This document shows, one piece after another, positions 24,521-35,161 of a DNA stretch of 64,000 bases. The translations under genes were made by a program, and so were the position numbers. The first letter of the stretch is position 1, and each line of letters starts with the position of its first letter. The DNA lies in the NCBI GenBank assembly GCA_963556695.1, contig CAUWAG010000007.1, positions 124,001 to 188,000 on the forward strand, written 5' to 3'. The notes beneath the pieces are model-generated. The model saw only the letters and a program-made list of their open reading frames with translations. It was not told where the DNA came from and searched no databases. This DNA comes from Anthostomella pinea. Taxonomy: Eukaryota; Ascomycota; Sordariomycetes; Xylariales; Xylariaceae.

Positions 24521-24612
24521 GGTGTTTTGGTGATCTGGGTGTTTTGGTGTCCAGCACCAGCTTTAGCTGGTGAGCCCGAGCGAATCCTGAATAAAGTGGG
24601 GCGTGGCACGGG
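24521..24612 (-). repeat. Right terminal inverted repeat of transposon 1
   Basis: Reverse complement of the left repeat, with one substitution (ATTCAGG for ATTCGGG) and an 18-base internal duplication. Confidence 0.85.
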
Positions 24613-26005
24613 TAGAAGAATCGCTCCACAGTTTCTCCCGTCCCCCGCGAGAAGTTCCATGTGAACCGAGAACGGCGTCGCCGCTGACTGATGGCCGCAC
24701 TAAGCCCAAACGAAAGATGGCGTGCGATAGCCATCTCGCGCCATGTGAATTTCGAATGACAAAGTCAGTAGTCACAAACCTTCGTGGAAAAGGGGCCGTG
24801 TGGTTTTACGGAATTGCTGCATGTCATACAAATACTACAGCACTTTTTCCAACACCCTGGAGTTCCTATACATTCTGCAAGGCTTGGCCATCTGCCAAGT
24901 GTCGCCAAAGACGACATAAGCTTCTGGTCAAGCATCGGGTAGCCGCAGCCGACGCGTCGTGCTGCTTGGCATGTCGGCGATCCTGCATCCTACTATATTA
25001 TAGCGTTAGGGCTGATGGGCGCGCCTAGACTTTTTTGATACGCGTTGCTTTCATAGTGGCAACAGACTAGCTGCCTCAATCGCTTCGATAGTAGAGCGAG
25101 CTATGGCTGCGGTCTGGATTGACTCTTCAAGCGGCCTGACTCGTACCTAGGGGATTAATGACCTGTAAAGGCGTCGCGAGGATGTGGACCGGCCCTTCGG
25201 GACACGATGCATACTCACAGCTGAGGCGCCTGAGGTTTCTGCATCATCGACATTTCTTCCCTTTGCCAGGTCTGGTTCTTGTCCTTCGAATACGTGACAA
25301 CAGCCTCGTCGCGTGGCCAGCACTGTCGCCCCATGGTGGACCGCTCCTCATCGAGCTCGGTGCACGATATTGCGGACTGCCTCCGCTTCCCGTCCTGACT
25401 TCCACCGCCCATTGTTCTCTCCAAGGCCGCGGAGCTTCCGTCTCGTATCCTCATTCATCTCAAATGGCAGCCTCAACCACCTCGAAAACGGCCATGGCTT
25501 TTTTCACCACCGACTGCCGAGAGGAGTTGGTGGGTAACCAGAGTGGGCGGCAGGTTACTGATGAAGACGGAATAGTTATCGTCCTTGACCATGTCTAGTG
25601 ACCTACTCATGCGGTTTAACGCGTTCCCTCTGTAGCCAGAGACCCAGTCGATGCCTGTCTCATAATGATGTGCTGACGTATGAGTCACTTGTGACTTCGT
25701 TGGGTAGGGATCGTGGGTTGACGGGTAAGCAAGTCGGCACGGAGGCGAGGTATTTCTGCAAATGATGGGGTTTGTAGGTTGATGGTGTATTTATATTGGG
25801 TTTTCTGGTGTTGCACGTGCTCTGTTAATGACAAATGTTTGATCCAGGACGAGGGAAGACTGCAAAGCCATGGAAAAGGGACGCCACCCTCGATGCATTG
25901 CTATAGGAAGAATATGCCGCAGAACCTCACTCACCCAACTCTCCCGGGAGGCGCACACTTGAGACTAAGAACTCGCTGGTACTCAGGCCTGCTCTAGGTA
26001 CTATT
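24613..26005. other. Intergenic region between transposon 1 and the frameshifted gene
   Basis: No gene seen. It contains no copy of the transposon ends. Confidence 0.5.
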
Positions 26006-27116
26006 TCAACGCAGCCGAAACGAGACTTTGTCGTCGCTCTCCAGCATAAGCGGGAGAGTCGGTCCGTAAGACCATCGTCTAATAACACCGTTGCCCTCCC
26101 CAAAGAGATCGTCCACGGTCCCCTCCGTCCACCAACACCCCGCCGGTCGCAGTCTGATCAGGTATTCCTTCCCGGGCGACAGCCTCTGCACGGGAAGGCC
26201 TACCACGCACGTGACTTGCTCACCCGGCGCGAGCGTCAGGAAGTTGCCTCGCGACCACCCCCTCCCCCCACCACTGCCGCCGGCCACGGGGTACACGCGC
26301 AGCACTGCGTTGGCCAGCAAGTCCTGGCCCGTCTCCGCGTCGACGATCTCGAGATTGCGCACGTCGGGATGGTGCCCGTCGGTGATGCGGTTGCCGGGGT
26401 CGGGTGGCGCCTTGGAGTCCGAGATGTACATCTGGGGCCCCCGCGTGGCTACGGTGATGGGCTGGCCGTTGGGATTCGTGATAACCACTTTGACGGAACC
26501 GGGATCCTCCGCCAGCGACAGGCCAATGCTGAGCTCGGGGGGGCTTCGGGATATGTGAGACCACGGTGAATGTCTTGGAGCACCACCGGTTCGAGACCAG
26601 CTTCCTGGGCTCGCCGGGCGGGAGCTCGGCCTGGGTGCTGTCTGACGGGGAACTTTGGCCGGCTTGCCATCCCCACCATTGCACCCCAAGATCATTGTCT
26701 CGAACCCGGAGCCGATAGGTGTGACCGGGCTCTACCATGGCGCGGAGGTGAGTGGCGGCGTTTAAAGCCAGCGATTGGACAGGGTGGTGTTGGGCTCTGC
26801 TGTCTGTCGGCAAAGTCAGGAACAGCCCTTTTGGGTGGTCCGGCCGAGTCCGGAGACTGGCGATGTCTTGGTCGACTACGTTGCCGGTGTTCTCATCGAC
26901 CAGCTCCATGAGCCCTTTGTCTAGCGCAGTTGGGAGGTCGAAGAGTGAGCCCGCAGTAAGTAAGGAAAGTTCGCGCGGGTCATTCTCGAAGTTGGATATC
27001 CTGCGAGCCTGCAGATGTAGTTCAAAGGGGGTATTCCCGGATAGATCAAATACAGCGGGATGGTGACTGCTTTGCAGATCCAACCATATGCGAAACTCGT
27101 TCTCAGTATTCGCCAT
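26006..27116 (-). pseudogene. Uncharacterised protein gene with a single-base frameshift
   Basis: ATG at 27116 to a stop at 26006, 1111 bases, one base too many for a single frame. The first frame runs from MANTENEFRIWLDLQSS to about FTVVSHIPKPP. The +1-shifted frame then continues ELSIGLSLAEDPGSVKV to the end SFRLR. The switch falls exactly on a run of seven C (26543-26537 on the minus strand); six would give an intact frame of 369 codons. Both halves have an even, beta-rich, protein-like composition without signal peptide or membrane segments. I do not recognise the family. The extra base could be a sequencing or assembly error or a real loss-of-function change; the gene sits between two transposons. 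There is no plausible intron at the site. Confidence 0.65.
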
Positions 27117-27366
27117 GATGATTGTAATGATGTGCAGGACTGGTTGTGTGTGTTATTCGGAGTAAATGATTCAATATTAAAGGGGAAAGAACATGGGAAA
27201 TAGGCCCCGCATCTGACTCATCGTCACAGATATGATTCCCACCGATCATCCTGCTCGACTCCGTCCGCCGTCAAGCTCGTAAGACTATAGCCACATGAGG
27301 ATAACCAACAAGGCTTTGTTATGGTCCTTGGCCATCCGTGGTACACATACATCATTGGAGTACCTA
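27117..27366. other. Upstream region of the frameshifted gene
   Basis: 250 bases between the gene start and the left end of transposon 2, so any promoter lies hard against the element. Confidence 0.4.
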
Positions 27367-27417
27367 ACGGCGGGGCCATATAAATGGTACACCCCCATAT
27401 GTGGGACAGCTTTCACA
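27367..27417 (+). repeat. Left terminal inverted repeat of transposon 2
   Basis: Pairs with 29939-29989; it contains the near-palindromic core CCCCCATATGTGGG. Confidence 0.85.
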
Positions 27418-27738
27418 CCAAAAGGCTACACTTCCACCCACCGATAACTCAATCAGAATTGAAGCTCTAGATAATCTATATAATACGTTTGTGTCAGATG
27501 TTGGATCCCAGATATGGTGCCCTTAGGTGCAGTACCCACTAGGGGGCTGTCAAGGGAACAGTGGATCCACCCTGGCATGGTGCAGTATGGTATTTAGCTG
27601 TGAATTAGCCCTGCCGAGCATACTTGAGAATGACAACAACATTTGCAGCGACCGCTCACACCCCCAAGGCTTGTGACCCTTCTAGAATCTCACAGTTTGG
27701 ATTGAATTTTCTTGGAGTTTTCAGCAATATTATGTATT

Positions 27739-29655
27739 CTAACGGTAGCGCGCAGGCTGGCGGATTGCGCGGCGTGAAGATCGCACCACAATGGGCTCGT
27801 CGGACTCCTCATCCGTGCCATCACCCCCTTCGTCAATAGCCACCCCTTCAGCCTCAGAGGGTTCCAATTCATGTGATTCTTCTGAATCTGACTCCAGAGA
27901 GGGTTCAGATAATGATTTCTCTGATTTGTCAGTGTTCAGGTTCAGTAATTCACGCATAACTCGTTGTCGCTCTTCCCACTGCTTAATGGTAGCTTGTGCG
28001 GCCTCTATATGCTCAATTTGCTCCTGAATAACGTCCCTAATTCTCTAAAGCCGTTAATCAGGCTCTTCTTGGGGTGCCTTATGGCGCTTCTTTGGCTTTA
28101 GACGCTCAATTTTGTCGTCTTTTGCCTCCAGCAGCTCCCTTGCGAGCGCTAGCTCAACCACCATCTCATCGTAGGACTTCGCAACCGAGCGGACTGCTGC
28201 TCGCTGCTTAGGGGTCTCAGCAACTTGTGATAGCATCAGGGCTATATCTTGCCCTGATTTAGGGGCTTCCAGTGCTTCTGGGGTGCTCTGGGGGTTCATT
28301 ATAGCTGCTACTGTTGCTTGAATCTCTCCTGCCTTCACCACATGCTCATTCGCCAGCGTTTTTTGCCTATTTACTGGCCAAAGCCCAGCAGTTCGCCATC
28401 CCGAACGCATAATAGCCGGTGTAGCTTCATTGCGAGCTTTTGCTAGGCAAGAAAGGAACTTAATCTTCCCAATAGGGGCCAAATCATTGAGCTGGCCAAG
28501 CTGGGCGATCAAGCGGCGATAGACGGCTTTGATAACCGAGAAAATGGTCAAATCTAGCGGCTGGAAGATGTGAGACTGCCCCTTTTAACAGAATAACTAC
28601 TAGTTGATCATGTAACCTACCGTATGGGCAGGAAAAAAGCTCATATACACATTATTTATGTAACAGAGATATATAAACTCTTCTGAGCAGTGGCTGCCAT
28701 GGCCGTCAAGCACCAATAGACAAAAATCTTCGGGATCTTCGGGAGCAGTATCAGGTAAATATACCTTAAGGCTAATTAGCATGTAGTTATAGCTAGTAAC
28801 TCAGAAAAAACTTGCCTTCTCCAGCCAATGTAGCGTAAACTCATTCGAGGTCCAGCGTTGATGGAGTACGTTACTATCCAGTCTGCCATCGCGGGATGCT
28901 CCTTCATGAGCTGCTCTTTGAACCATTATGTTTGGATTGACTTTGCCTTAAAGATAACCAATGGCCGGAGCTTTTTCTCAGTGGTAGTGATGATTCTACC
29001 ACAATAGTCCACGTGCAGTCGTCGTTGGACTTGACATTGGCCCCTTTTGAGCCAGAATTGCCTATTATAAGGCCATCAGACCTGATCTCCCGGTCAGCCG
29101 TCCAAAAACCACTTGGATTAGACAATTCATGTATTAACGACCCTGCATAATGCCGTACTTATCGACATTTGCCCGGTTTTCGGGTTTGATAAAGCCAAAA
29201 TCCTTATAACAGTCATGGAAGCCATTGATATTCTCGGGCGTAGCGGCATTGATATGCTTGTAGTCAAGCTTTCGTCCCATCTTGGTCTTGATCTCTGGGT
29301 GTCTGTGGATGAAGTTTTGCGTGTATTTGTTCCCAAGATGATCCGGTTTTCCCTCAGATTGTAGGATCTTTTTGATAATGTACCTTAAATTGCCGTGAGT
29401 TGGCGTGTGGCCGGCCTTCTCTTGATATAGGATCCATAAAATAACCTTTTTTTTTTGCTCAGGGCTGATCTTCTGTTTATTGTGAACGCCCTCGCAATTG
29501 GTCTGCGTCTGGGTCATTGCGGTGTCTTCAATCTTGCGAGAAAGGGTTGATTTTGGTACTCCATAGCGTTGGGCGGCCTTACAGAGGGATAGACCATCGT
29601 TGTTCACAGCGGCTATCGCCTCTGCGAGGTCTTCTGGAGTGTACGAAGGCGGCAT
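27739..29655 (-). pseudogene. Transposase of transposon 2, intron-bearing and broken
   Basis: ATG at 29655 begins MPPSYTPEDLAEAIAAVNND, a psq-type HTH (SLCKAAQRYGVPKSTLSRKI). A CENP-B HTH follows, then the first catalytic block NVDKYGIMQG. A stop and frameshifts follow from about 29133. The second catalytic block LLVLDGHGSH lies near 28690. Between AHT and SHIFQPLDL a 45-base intron (28620-28576, GTAGGT..GGGGCAG) restores the family-typical HTSH-QPLDL motif. A further apparent intron (about 28815-28770) begins GCAAGT and ends TTAG, a GC-AG type. The C-terminal part (28551-27739) is a coiled, acidic tail ending RSSRRAIRQPARYR, with two in-frame stops around 28040-28060. No intact protein is possible. 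Confidence 0.8.
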
Positions 29656-29938
29656 TTCGACATACTGAAGCCTCAGACGCTTACGGAAAATAAGGAAAAA
29701 AAGAAACACAGAACTTCTGCTAGGTTAGAGGGGATAGGGGGCACGGGTCCCATTACTCCTTAAATAGGCCCGAAAGTGCTAACTTCCGACCCCTACCGCG
29801 GCCCATCCCGTCGCGATGGACCTAATCAAACCTGGATCATAGAAAATACCAAGAAAAGATGATTCAGACGCTGTACTTACGGTATCTAGGGCTTCATTGG
29901 CTGTGGAGATATATATAAGTGAACATAGTGATGTTGGC

Positions 29939-29989
29939 TGTGAAAACTGTCCCACATATGGGGGTGTCCCATTTATATGGCCCTGCCGT
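29939..29989 (-). repeat. Right terminal inverted repeat of transposon 2
   Basis: Reverse complement of 27367-27417 with three mismatches. Confidence 0.85.
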
Positions 29990-29994
29990 TAAGC

Positions 29995-30410
29995 GACGCA
30001 GGAGGTTGTCCCGGTGAGCGGTAACATAAGCTCAGCCTTAACAGCAGTCATCTTCCCGGTCCAATCTGATGTTGTTTCAAGTAAGGTACGAGAAGGAGCA
30101 TCAATATCTCACCTCAGCTTGAAGCATGTCTAGCTGAATGGTGAAATGATGCAGGAGGCTGTCTCAGTGAGTGGTGATCGCCAGCTCAGCCCTAATGTCT
30201 GTCCTGATCTTGTTTCAAGTAAGTGAACGAGCAGCATTTACCTCACCAGTTTGCATGTAATTATCGGTGAAGTGACACCGGAGGCTGCCTCGGTGGGTGG
30301 TAACACCAACTCTGCCTTAATCGCAATTCTATTTCTGGCCAACAGGGCACGAGGACCGTAGCAATATCTCATCAGCCTAAAGCATGCTTGACACATCGGT
30401 GCTCATCGAT
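29995..30410. repeat. Three degenerate direct repeats next to transposon 2
   Basis: Units start near 29995, 30148 and 30274 (spacings about 153 and 126). Each opens with GA(C/T)(G/A)C(A/C)GGAGG(T/C)TG(T/C)C and runs through a GTGAG(C/T)GGT..AGCTCAGCC..TAA block to a CTCA..C..GCATG tail. The copies differ by many transitions and small indels. They begin immediately beyond the TA duplication of the transposon. I do not recognise the unit. Confidence 0.65.
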
Positions 30411-30702
30411 CGCGCCTAATCATGCACTCGTGAATCCAGTGTCGTCAAAGGTACTCCTCAACATGGGCTTGGAAAGAAGTCCGCAGTTGAATATGCCGAC
30501 GCTCTGGTTAGCCGATCTCCAAGCATGGGATATCAATAGTCCCCGAAGGAGTGCAATCAACCTACGTAATCCCCTTCAGCCACAGCCTACAAGATGAAGA
30601 TTCGTAGTTCAGGACTTCGGCGGCCATTTGCAAGGCGTGTTCGTGTCTATCTGTAGGAACGGTGTGGTGACATTGAGCAGGACACTCAGCAGTCATTCGA
30701 CG

Positions 30703-30710
30703 CATAAATA
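30703..30710 (+). promoter_or_regulatory. TATA-like box of the putative zincin gene
   Basis: CATAAATA, about 122 bases upstream of the ATG at 30832. Confidence 0.35.
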
Positions 30711-30831
30711 TGAGTTGTATCTTCCCCCATATCAACACATTCCTCAAGAGCATTCTCGAACGCTGGCATATTATAATATACACTTGTTTCCCACTGACTC
30801 CTCATCCTTACGTATCCATTTGACTTCCAAA

Positions 30832-31872
30832 ATGCCTCAGCACATTGCTCTAAGCGTCCTCTTTCAGCTCCCTTTGTCGGTACTCGCAGCATCATCGAAG
30901 AGGGAAGTCCCTGCTCTAGAGGTAGCAACGCGTACCCTCAAAGCCCCACGCGATGGAGAGCCATCAGGATACCCTGGTGGAGACTCAACTGAGTGCACCA
31001 ACGAGTTCCGCTACCTCAACTTCGACGCCTCCAAAAATGCCGACCTCACCAAGGTCCGGACCGCACACGAAGCTTTCTGCACTGGCTGGCCGCAGCTCAT
31101 AGTCAACGGCGAGGCACTTACGACGGGTTCTGACCGCACTATCTTCAGCCGGTACTTTGAGGATGATGAGGATGAGGAGAACAAAGACGATGTTCAGGAA
31201 GTGTGGGAACAGCTGCTTGATTTCGAGAGCTACACAGCACAGGTCAGTACCATTCTTTGAACTATTGCAACCAGTTGATCCATATTCCGGGGGAAGCCAA
31301 TCTCCTCATTCTGTATTCATGCTCTCTTCCTTCGCTCAGGAGAACCCAGAGAGCTACTTGATTAGGGGTAGTCAAGTCACCTAGTTACTGACTGAATCTA
31401 GGCCATTGTCAAAGATATGATCTTGGACAACAACGACTGGGCCAAGGCCTGTCCAGAGAGCGGTGGCGACGACGACGGCGGCGACGCATTCTTAACAGGC
31501 GGATACTGGGGGGTTGATCCCGCCGACGAACGCGAGAAGTTCCATCTCTGCGATGACACATACGACCAGACGGTCAACCCGTCCAGCAACGAGTGTGCAG
31601 ACCTGGACGACTATCCGAGCGCAAAGATGGAGTCCGTTGCCCGGATGATGCTCCACGAGACGCTGCACTATCAGAGCGTCGGCCCCAAAGTGACCGTGGG
31701 GAACATTGTGGATGAGCTCAACGACGACGATCTCGCCGCTTATTTCCCTCAGCGCACCCACGGGCTCATTGACCCGAACCAAGACAACAACGCTATTGCA
31801 GCGCGCAATAATGCTAATAGTTACGCATGGCTTGCGACAAATGCCTACTACAAGGTTGCTTGCACGAACTGA
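30832..31872 (+). CDS. Secreted putative zinc metallopeptidase-like protein (HExxH)
   Basis: Exons 30832-31242 and 31402-31872 give 293 aa. The 159-base intron has donor GTCAGT, branch CTGAC and acceptor TCTAG. The N-terminus MPQHIALSVLFQLPLSVLAA is a signal peptide followed by a KR site suited to Kex2 cleavage. Residues 222-226 are HETLH, a zincin HExxH motif in the context MMLHETLHYQ. The C-terminus (NANSYAWLATNAYY) resembles the end of deuterolysin-like or other fungal Asp-zincin-type proteins, but I see no certain third zinc ligand. There are an acidic DDEDEEN loop (about 113-125) and a DDDGGD loop after the intron. Predicted to act outside the cell. The peptidase role is an inference from the motif and secretion; a non-catalytic relative is possible. 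Confidence 0.8.
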
Positions 31873-33771
31873 TTGATTGATTGATTGATTGTATTTATCG
31901 TGGATGCAGTCCCTCCATAGGGCAAACCACGCCTCCCAGAGCCATTGCATCGCAAGGTTGTAGAGGTGTCAGTCTAGATACATTCAGATCCGCGAACGAG
32001 CCTATCCTCGCTGTAGCGGTACCAACCTGGAGTGTCCAGATGGTTTTAGTCAATACCCAAGCACAATTCCGTCAGAAAAACCTCCTGTCCAGTGACAAAG
32101 TGACCCAGTGAACCTCAGTCCTCTGGTGTACACATCGTTCCAGTAGCCGTTCGATATATGTCGCATTGGTGGGTGAAGTAGGTGTTTGTTATCTGCTGGC
32201 GAGGGAAACCATAAAGGGAAAAACCTCGTAGGAGTGGGTGTTGTGGAGACAAGTTGCTTGGCTATCGGGCTCTGCGATAAGGGGCCTCTCCACTGTCGTG
32301 TGCTGGTTGTCGACTCGCACAAGCCGGGTCAGAAGGGGGCCATATGCTTGCACGAACGTTGGCGAGACGCCGCCGAATAATGGAAATTTCAACGACCCTC
32401 CGAACTACACACCTGGCAATCCCGGTGATGCCGCAGCCCAGTCGACGCCCGTAACGTCGAAGTCTGCAACTTCGGCTCCGGCAACTTCAGCGCCCGCAAC
32501 GTCGACGGCCGCGCTGAAATAAACGCCGGTACATGCAAACCCGTGTGAGCCCCTGATTCATCTTACTGGGTCAGACGAAAGGCGGAATAGTTTGAGATGT
32601 CTTCAGAAGTACAGGAGCTATACGGGGACACGGGGAGATGCAATCCGGGAAAGAGGGCTGGCCCCACCGGAGCACATGTAAGACATCAATGAAAGCGACG
32701 GATAACAGAAATTTAAGGGAGTATGGCACGATTCTTTTAACACACGAACTTGTAACATTTCATGCTAGAAACTTCTCGAAAGCGTCCTTAATAACGGTGG
32801 CGGCGTAATCTTAACTCGTCAACGCTGAGTGACTATCACAACGACAGAGGTATGTTTATCTACGCAAAACCCAGAAAGGATGTTCGGCACGCTGGTCGTC
32901 CAGACGTCTCTATAAAAGTGACACCCTGTTCTAATCAGTTTTACCCAAATATAGGGGTTTGTGCCCCTTCGAAAGACGGCATCCCTCTAGTAGGAACTAA
33001 ATACGGGAAAGCAAGAGATAATTAAACGGGAAAGTTGAACAATTAAAGAAGTGCAACCCTAGGATGCTAGAGTATAAAAACGAAGGTTACCTAGAAGTCA
33101 ACGTTACAAGGTATCATGATCCTGGGATCTAGAGAGACTTGACACCTACTGTGACATGACTCCTATCTCATGGCTCGTTTCTACAACGCTTAGAAACAAG
33201 CAGGTTTCGAAGGTACGATTTTGTAACTACCTATGCGCTTGAAGTCAGATTAAGCCAGCTATATTGACAAGAACCCCGAGGTAAGTTAGGGGTCAAATCA
33301 TATGAACAGACAACTCTATACCTATTACTGCCACCCTAGTGCCACACTAGGATTAGCTAGGTCGCCTAGTACGTGAGTGCATGCACGTACAGCCACCTGC
33401 CGCCCCGGGGGCGAAAAACAAAGAAATTCAAATACCTATTACTGCCGCTTGGGCCTCAAACCTACACGACTTGTTTCAACTTCATGGTCATAGGCGTTGG
33501 TGACGCTACTCCCAGGTGAGCCACATCACCAGGTGCCTATTTTCTCGCCGAGTCAGGCTTCCACGTCAATGTCAAGGCCAATGTCATGGCCAATGCAACT
33601 TCATATCATATCCCATTGTTGGCCTGGCTGTCTACGTGGACAAGTCTGTTTTTGATATAGAGCCAGAGGCACGGGTCATTGTGAACCCCACAGGAAACGC
33701 CACGGCAGACGACGCGTACTACCAGACCCGATACCACGCGCTCTTCATACTTCGACTCCATTGGTCGTAGA

Positions 33772-33913
33772 CGAGATTGGATTACGCTCTTCGTAACGAA
33801 CGTCGTGACGAGGAGGAAGCTGAGAAGGGCGGAATTGATGATTCCCGGGACTTACCATATTTCTTACGATGTACTGATCTCTCTCGCCGTGGCACTTGTC
33901 TACAATGCGTCTG
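33772..33913 (+). pseudogene. Possible remnant of a membrane-transporter C-terminus
   Basis: After an acceptor-like TCGTAG, one frame reads RLDYALRNERRDEEEAEKGG and on to LPYFLRCT before a stop. The NxRRD-type charged tail is reminiscent of the cytosolic C-terminus of allantoate-permease-like MFS transporters. Upstream sequence is broken in all frames. Weak evidence, recorded as a relic only. Confidence 0.2.
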
Positions 33914-35052
33914 GTATCTATAACGAAAAGAGAAAAGCCATTCGAAAATTGGCCGATTCACAGTGATGTAAGCAAAACGAAACGAATAAGAAGTAATATC
34001 AGAACACGATGGAGTACACTACCAGCACGTGCCTGGCTGTGACATCTAATTGAACCATATAGACGTATATGAGCGCTGACCGGCAGTATGTTGGGTACGT
34101 CATACGCCTAGCGCGCGAGCCTGACGCCTGTGCAGTTCTCCCATAACATTCTATGCCTAGAACAGGCACCATCATCGCGAACATCGTGGAGATGTGACTT
34201 TTCCGGTATATGTTGAAATCAATCTTCCGTCCAATCAGAAGGCTCAAAGGCATCACGTTTTCGGACCCCTGAACAACATCAGGGTTTACACCGGGGTATG
34301 TGGGCCTCTTGGTGGATATTGCGGCTCCTTCGAGCACGACTTATGATGCTATTTGCGGACACAGCCCGAGGACGTTGCACGTGCGAGGACCAAAACACAG
34401 AACTACGACTTTTTCTCTACATCGACGAGTCAATCGTATTTGTTGGGCTCCATCACAGCTGTTCCTGTCATGCAAACGCCTATTGAAGATACACGAGACT
34501 CATGTGAGATGACGGCAGTGCGAATGGAGGCACCCATATCCATCGAATTTCTACCACGATTGCCGTCCCCAAAAGACCGGTTCTTCGTTCCATACTCCGT
34601 TGGCTGTTTCTTCACCATCTTTCTCGAGTATCTTCAGTTCGACGAATCCGCCCACAGTGACGTGCCTGATCTGATCTGTCTGCTGGCAGTTCATGACGCT
34701 TTACCCACGTGAGGCACCACTGCCGTACCAGGAAGCTGAAGACATGCGCGCGGTTCTGTGACCAATCCTTCGTATTGCCCAATAGCACACATGCACAGAA
34801 CCACGAGCCTCTGGACCCTCTTCGCAATCCTTCTAGAAGGAATTCCATCGGGTCAAGGCTGGTAGATCTGTGCGGCTCAGACAAGCTACCTTCTCAGCCC
34901 GCCACCGACGGGACTGCCATACTCCTGAAACTTTCTATTTACGCACTGACCCTCTCTAGGCCGCAATATCTTTGCCACAGATGGATACCGCCACCAATTT
35001 TGTGACACAGGTCCATTGAGGACCGGCTTCATATAATGTGTAGTGGGAAGGC

Positions 35053-35060
35053 CATAAAAG
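35053..35060 (+). promoter_or_regulatory. TATA-like box of the six-exon secreted-protein gene
   Basis: CATAAAAG, about 102-109 bases upstream of the ATG at 35162. Confidence 0.3.
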
Positions 35061-35161
35061 CAGTTTGTACGGCCCAAAATTTACCCGGCGCCAAGGACAC
35101 GCCAGAGACTATCCCGTTCGCTATCACTCTTTCTTGTACCTATTTACTCTTATAACTGGCA

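Larger units (their letters stand above)
22429..24612 (+). mobile_element. pogo/Fot-like DDE DNA transposon, decayed, complete ends
   Basis: A 2184-base element flanked by TA target duplications at 22427-22428 and 24613-24614. The terminal inverted repeats start CCCGTGCCACGCCCCAC and match over about 75 bases with one mismatch. Each contains a small hairpin (ACCAGCT/AGCTGGT). The right repeat carries an extra copy of an 18-base block (CACCAAAACACCCAGAT) that the left lacks. The interior is a broken CENP-B/DDE transposase on the plus strand. The TA duplication and transposase type place it in the Tc1/mariner-pogo group. Confidence 0.88.
27367..29989 (-). mobile_element. Second pogo/Fot-like transposon, decayed, complete ends
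   Basis: A 2623-base element with TA duplications at 27365-27366 and 29990-29991. The terminal inverted repeats of about 51 bases start ACGGC(G/A)GGGCCATATAAATGG and match with three substitutions. The transposase is on the minus strand. It is unrelated in its ends to transposon 1, so it is a distinct family. Confidence 0.87.
31873..35161. other. Decayed, gene-poor stretch
   Basis: 3.3 kb without an intact gene. It starts with a (TGAT)n tract (31870-31890). Around 32360-32520 a short plus-strand frame encodes a Pro/Asn/Thr/Ser-rich tail (SAPATSAPATS). Around 33763-33900 a possible exon remnant is seen. At 34353-34712 a 119-codon plus-strand frame is open, but I cannot support it as a gene. 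AT-richer than the flanks, with many stops in all frames. Confidence 0.5.
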
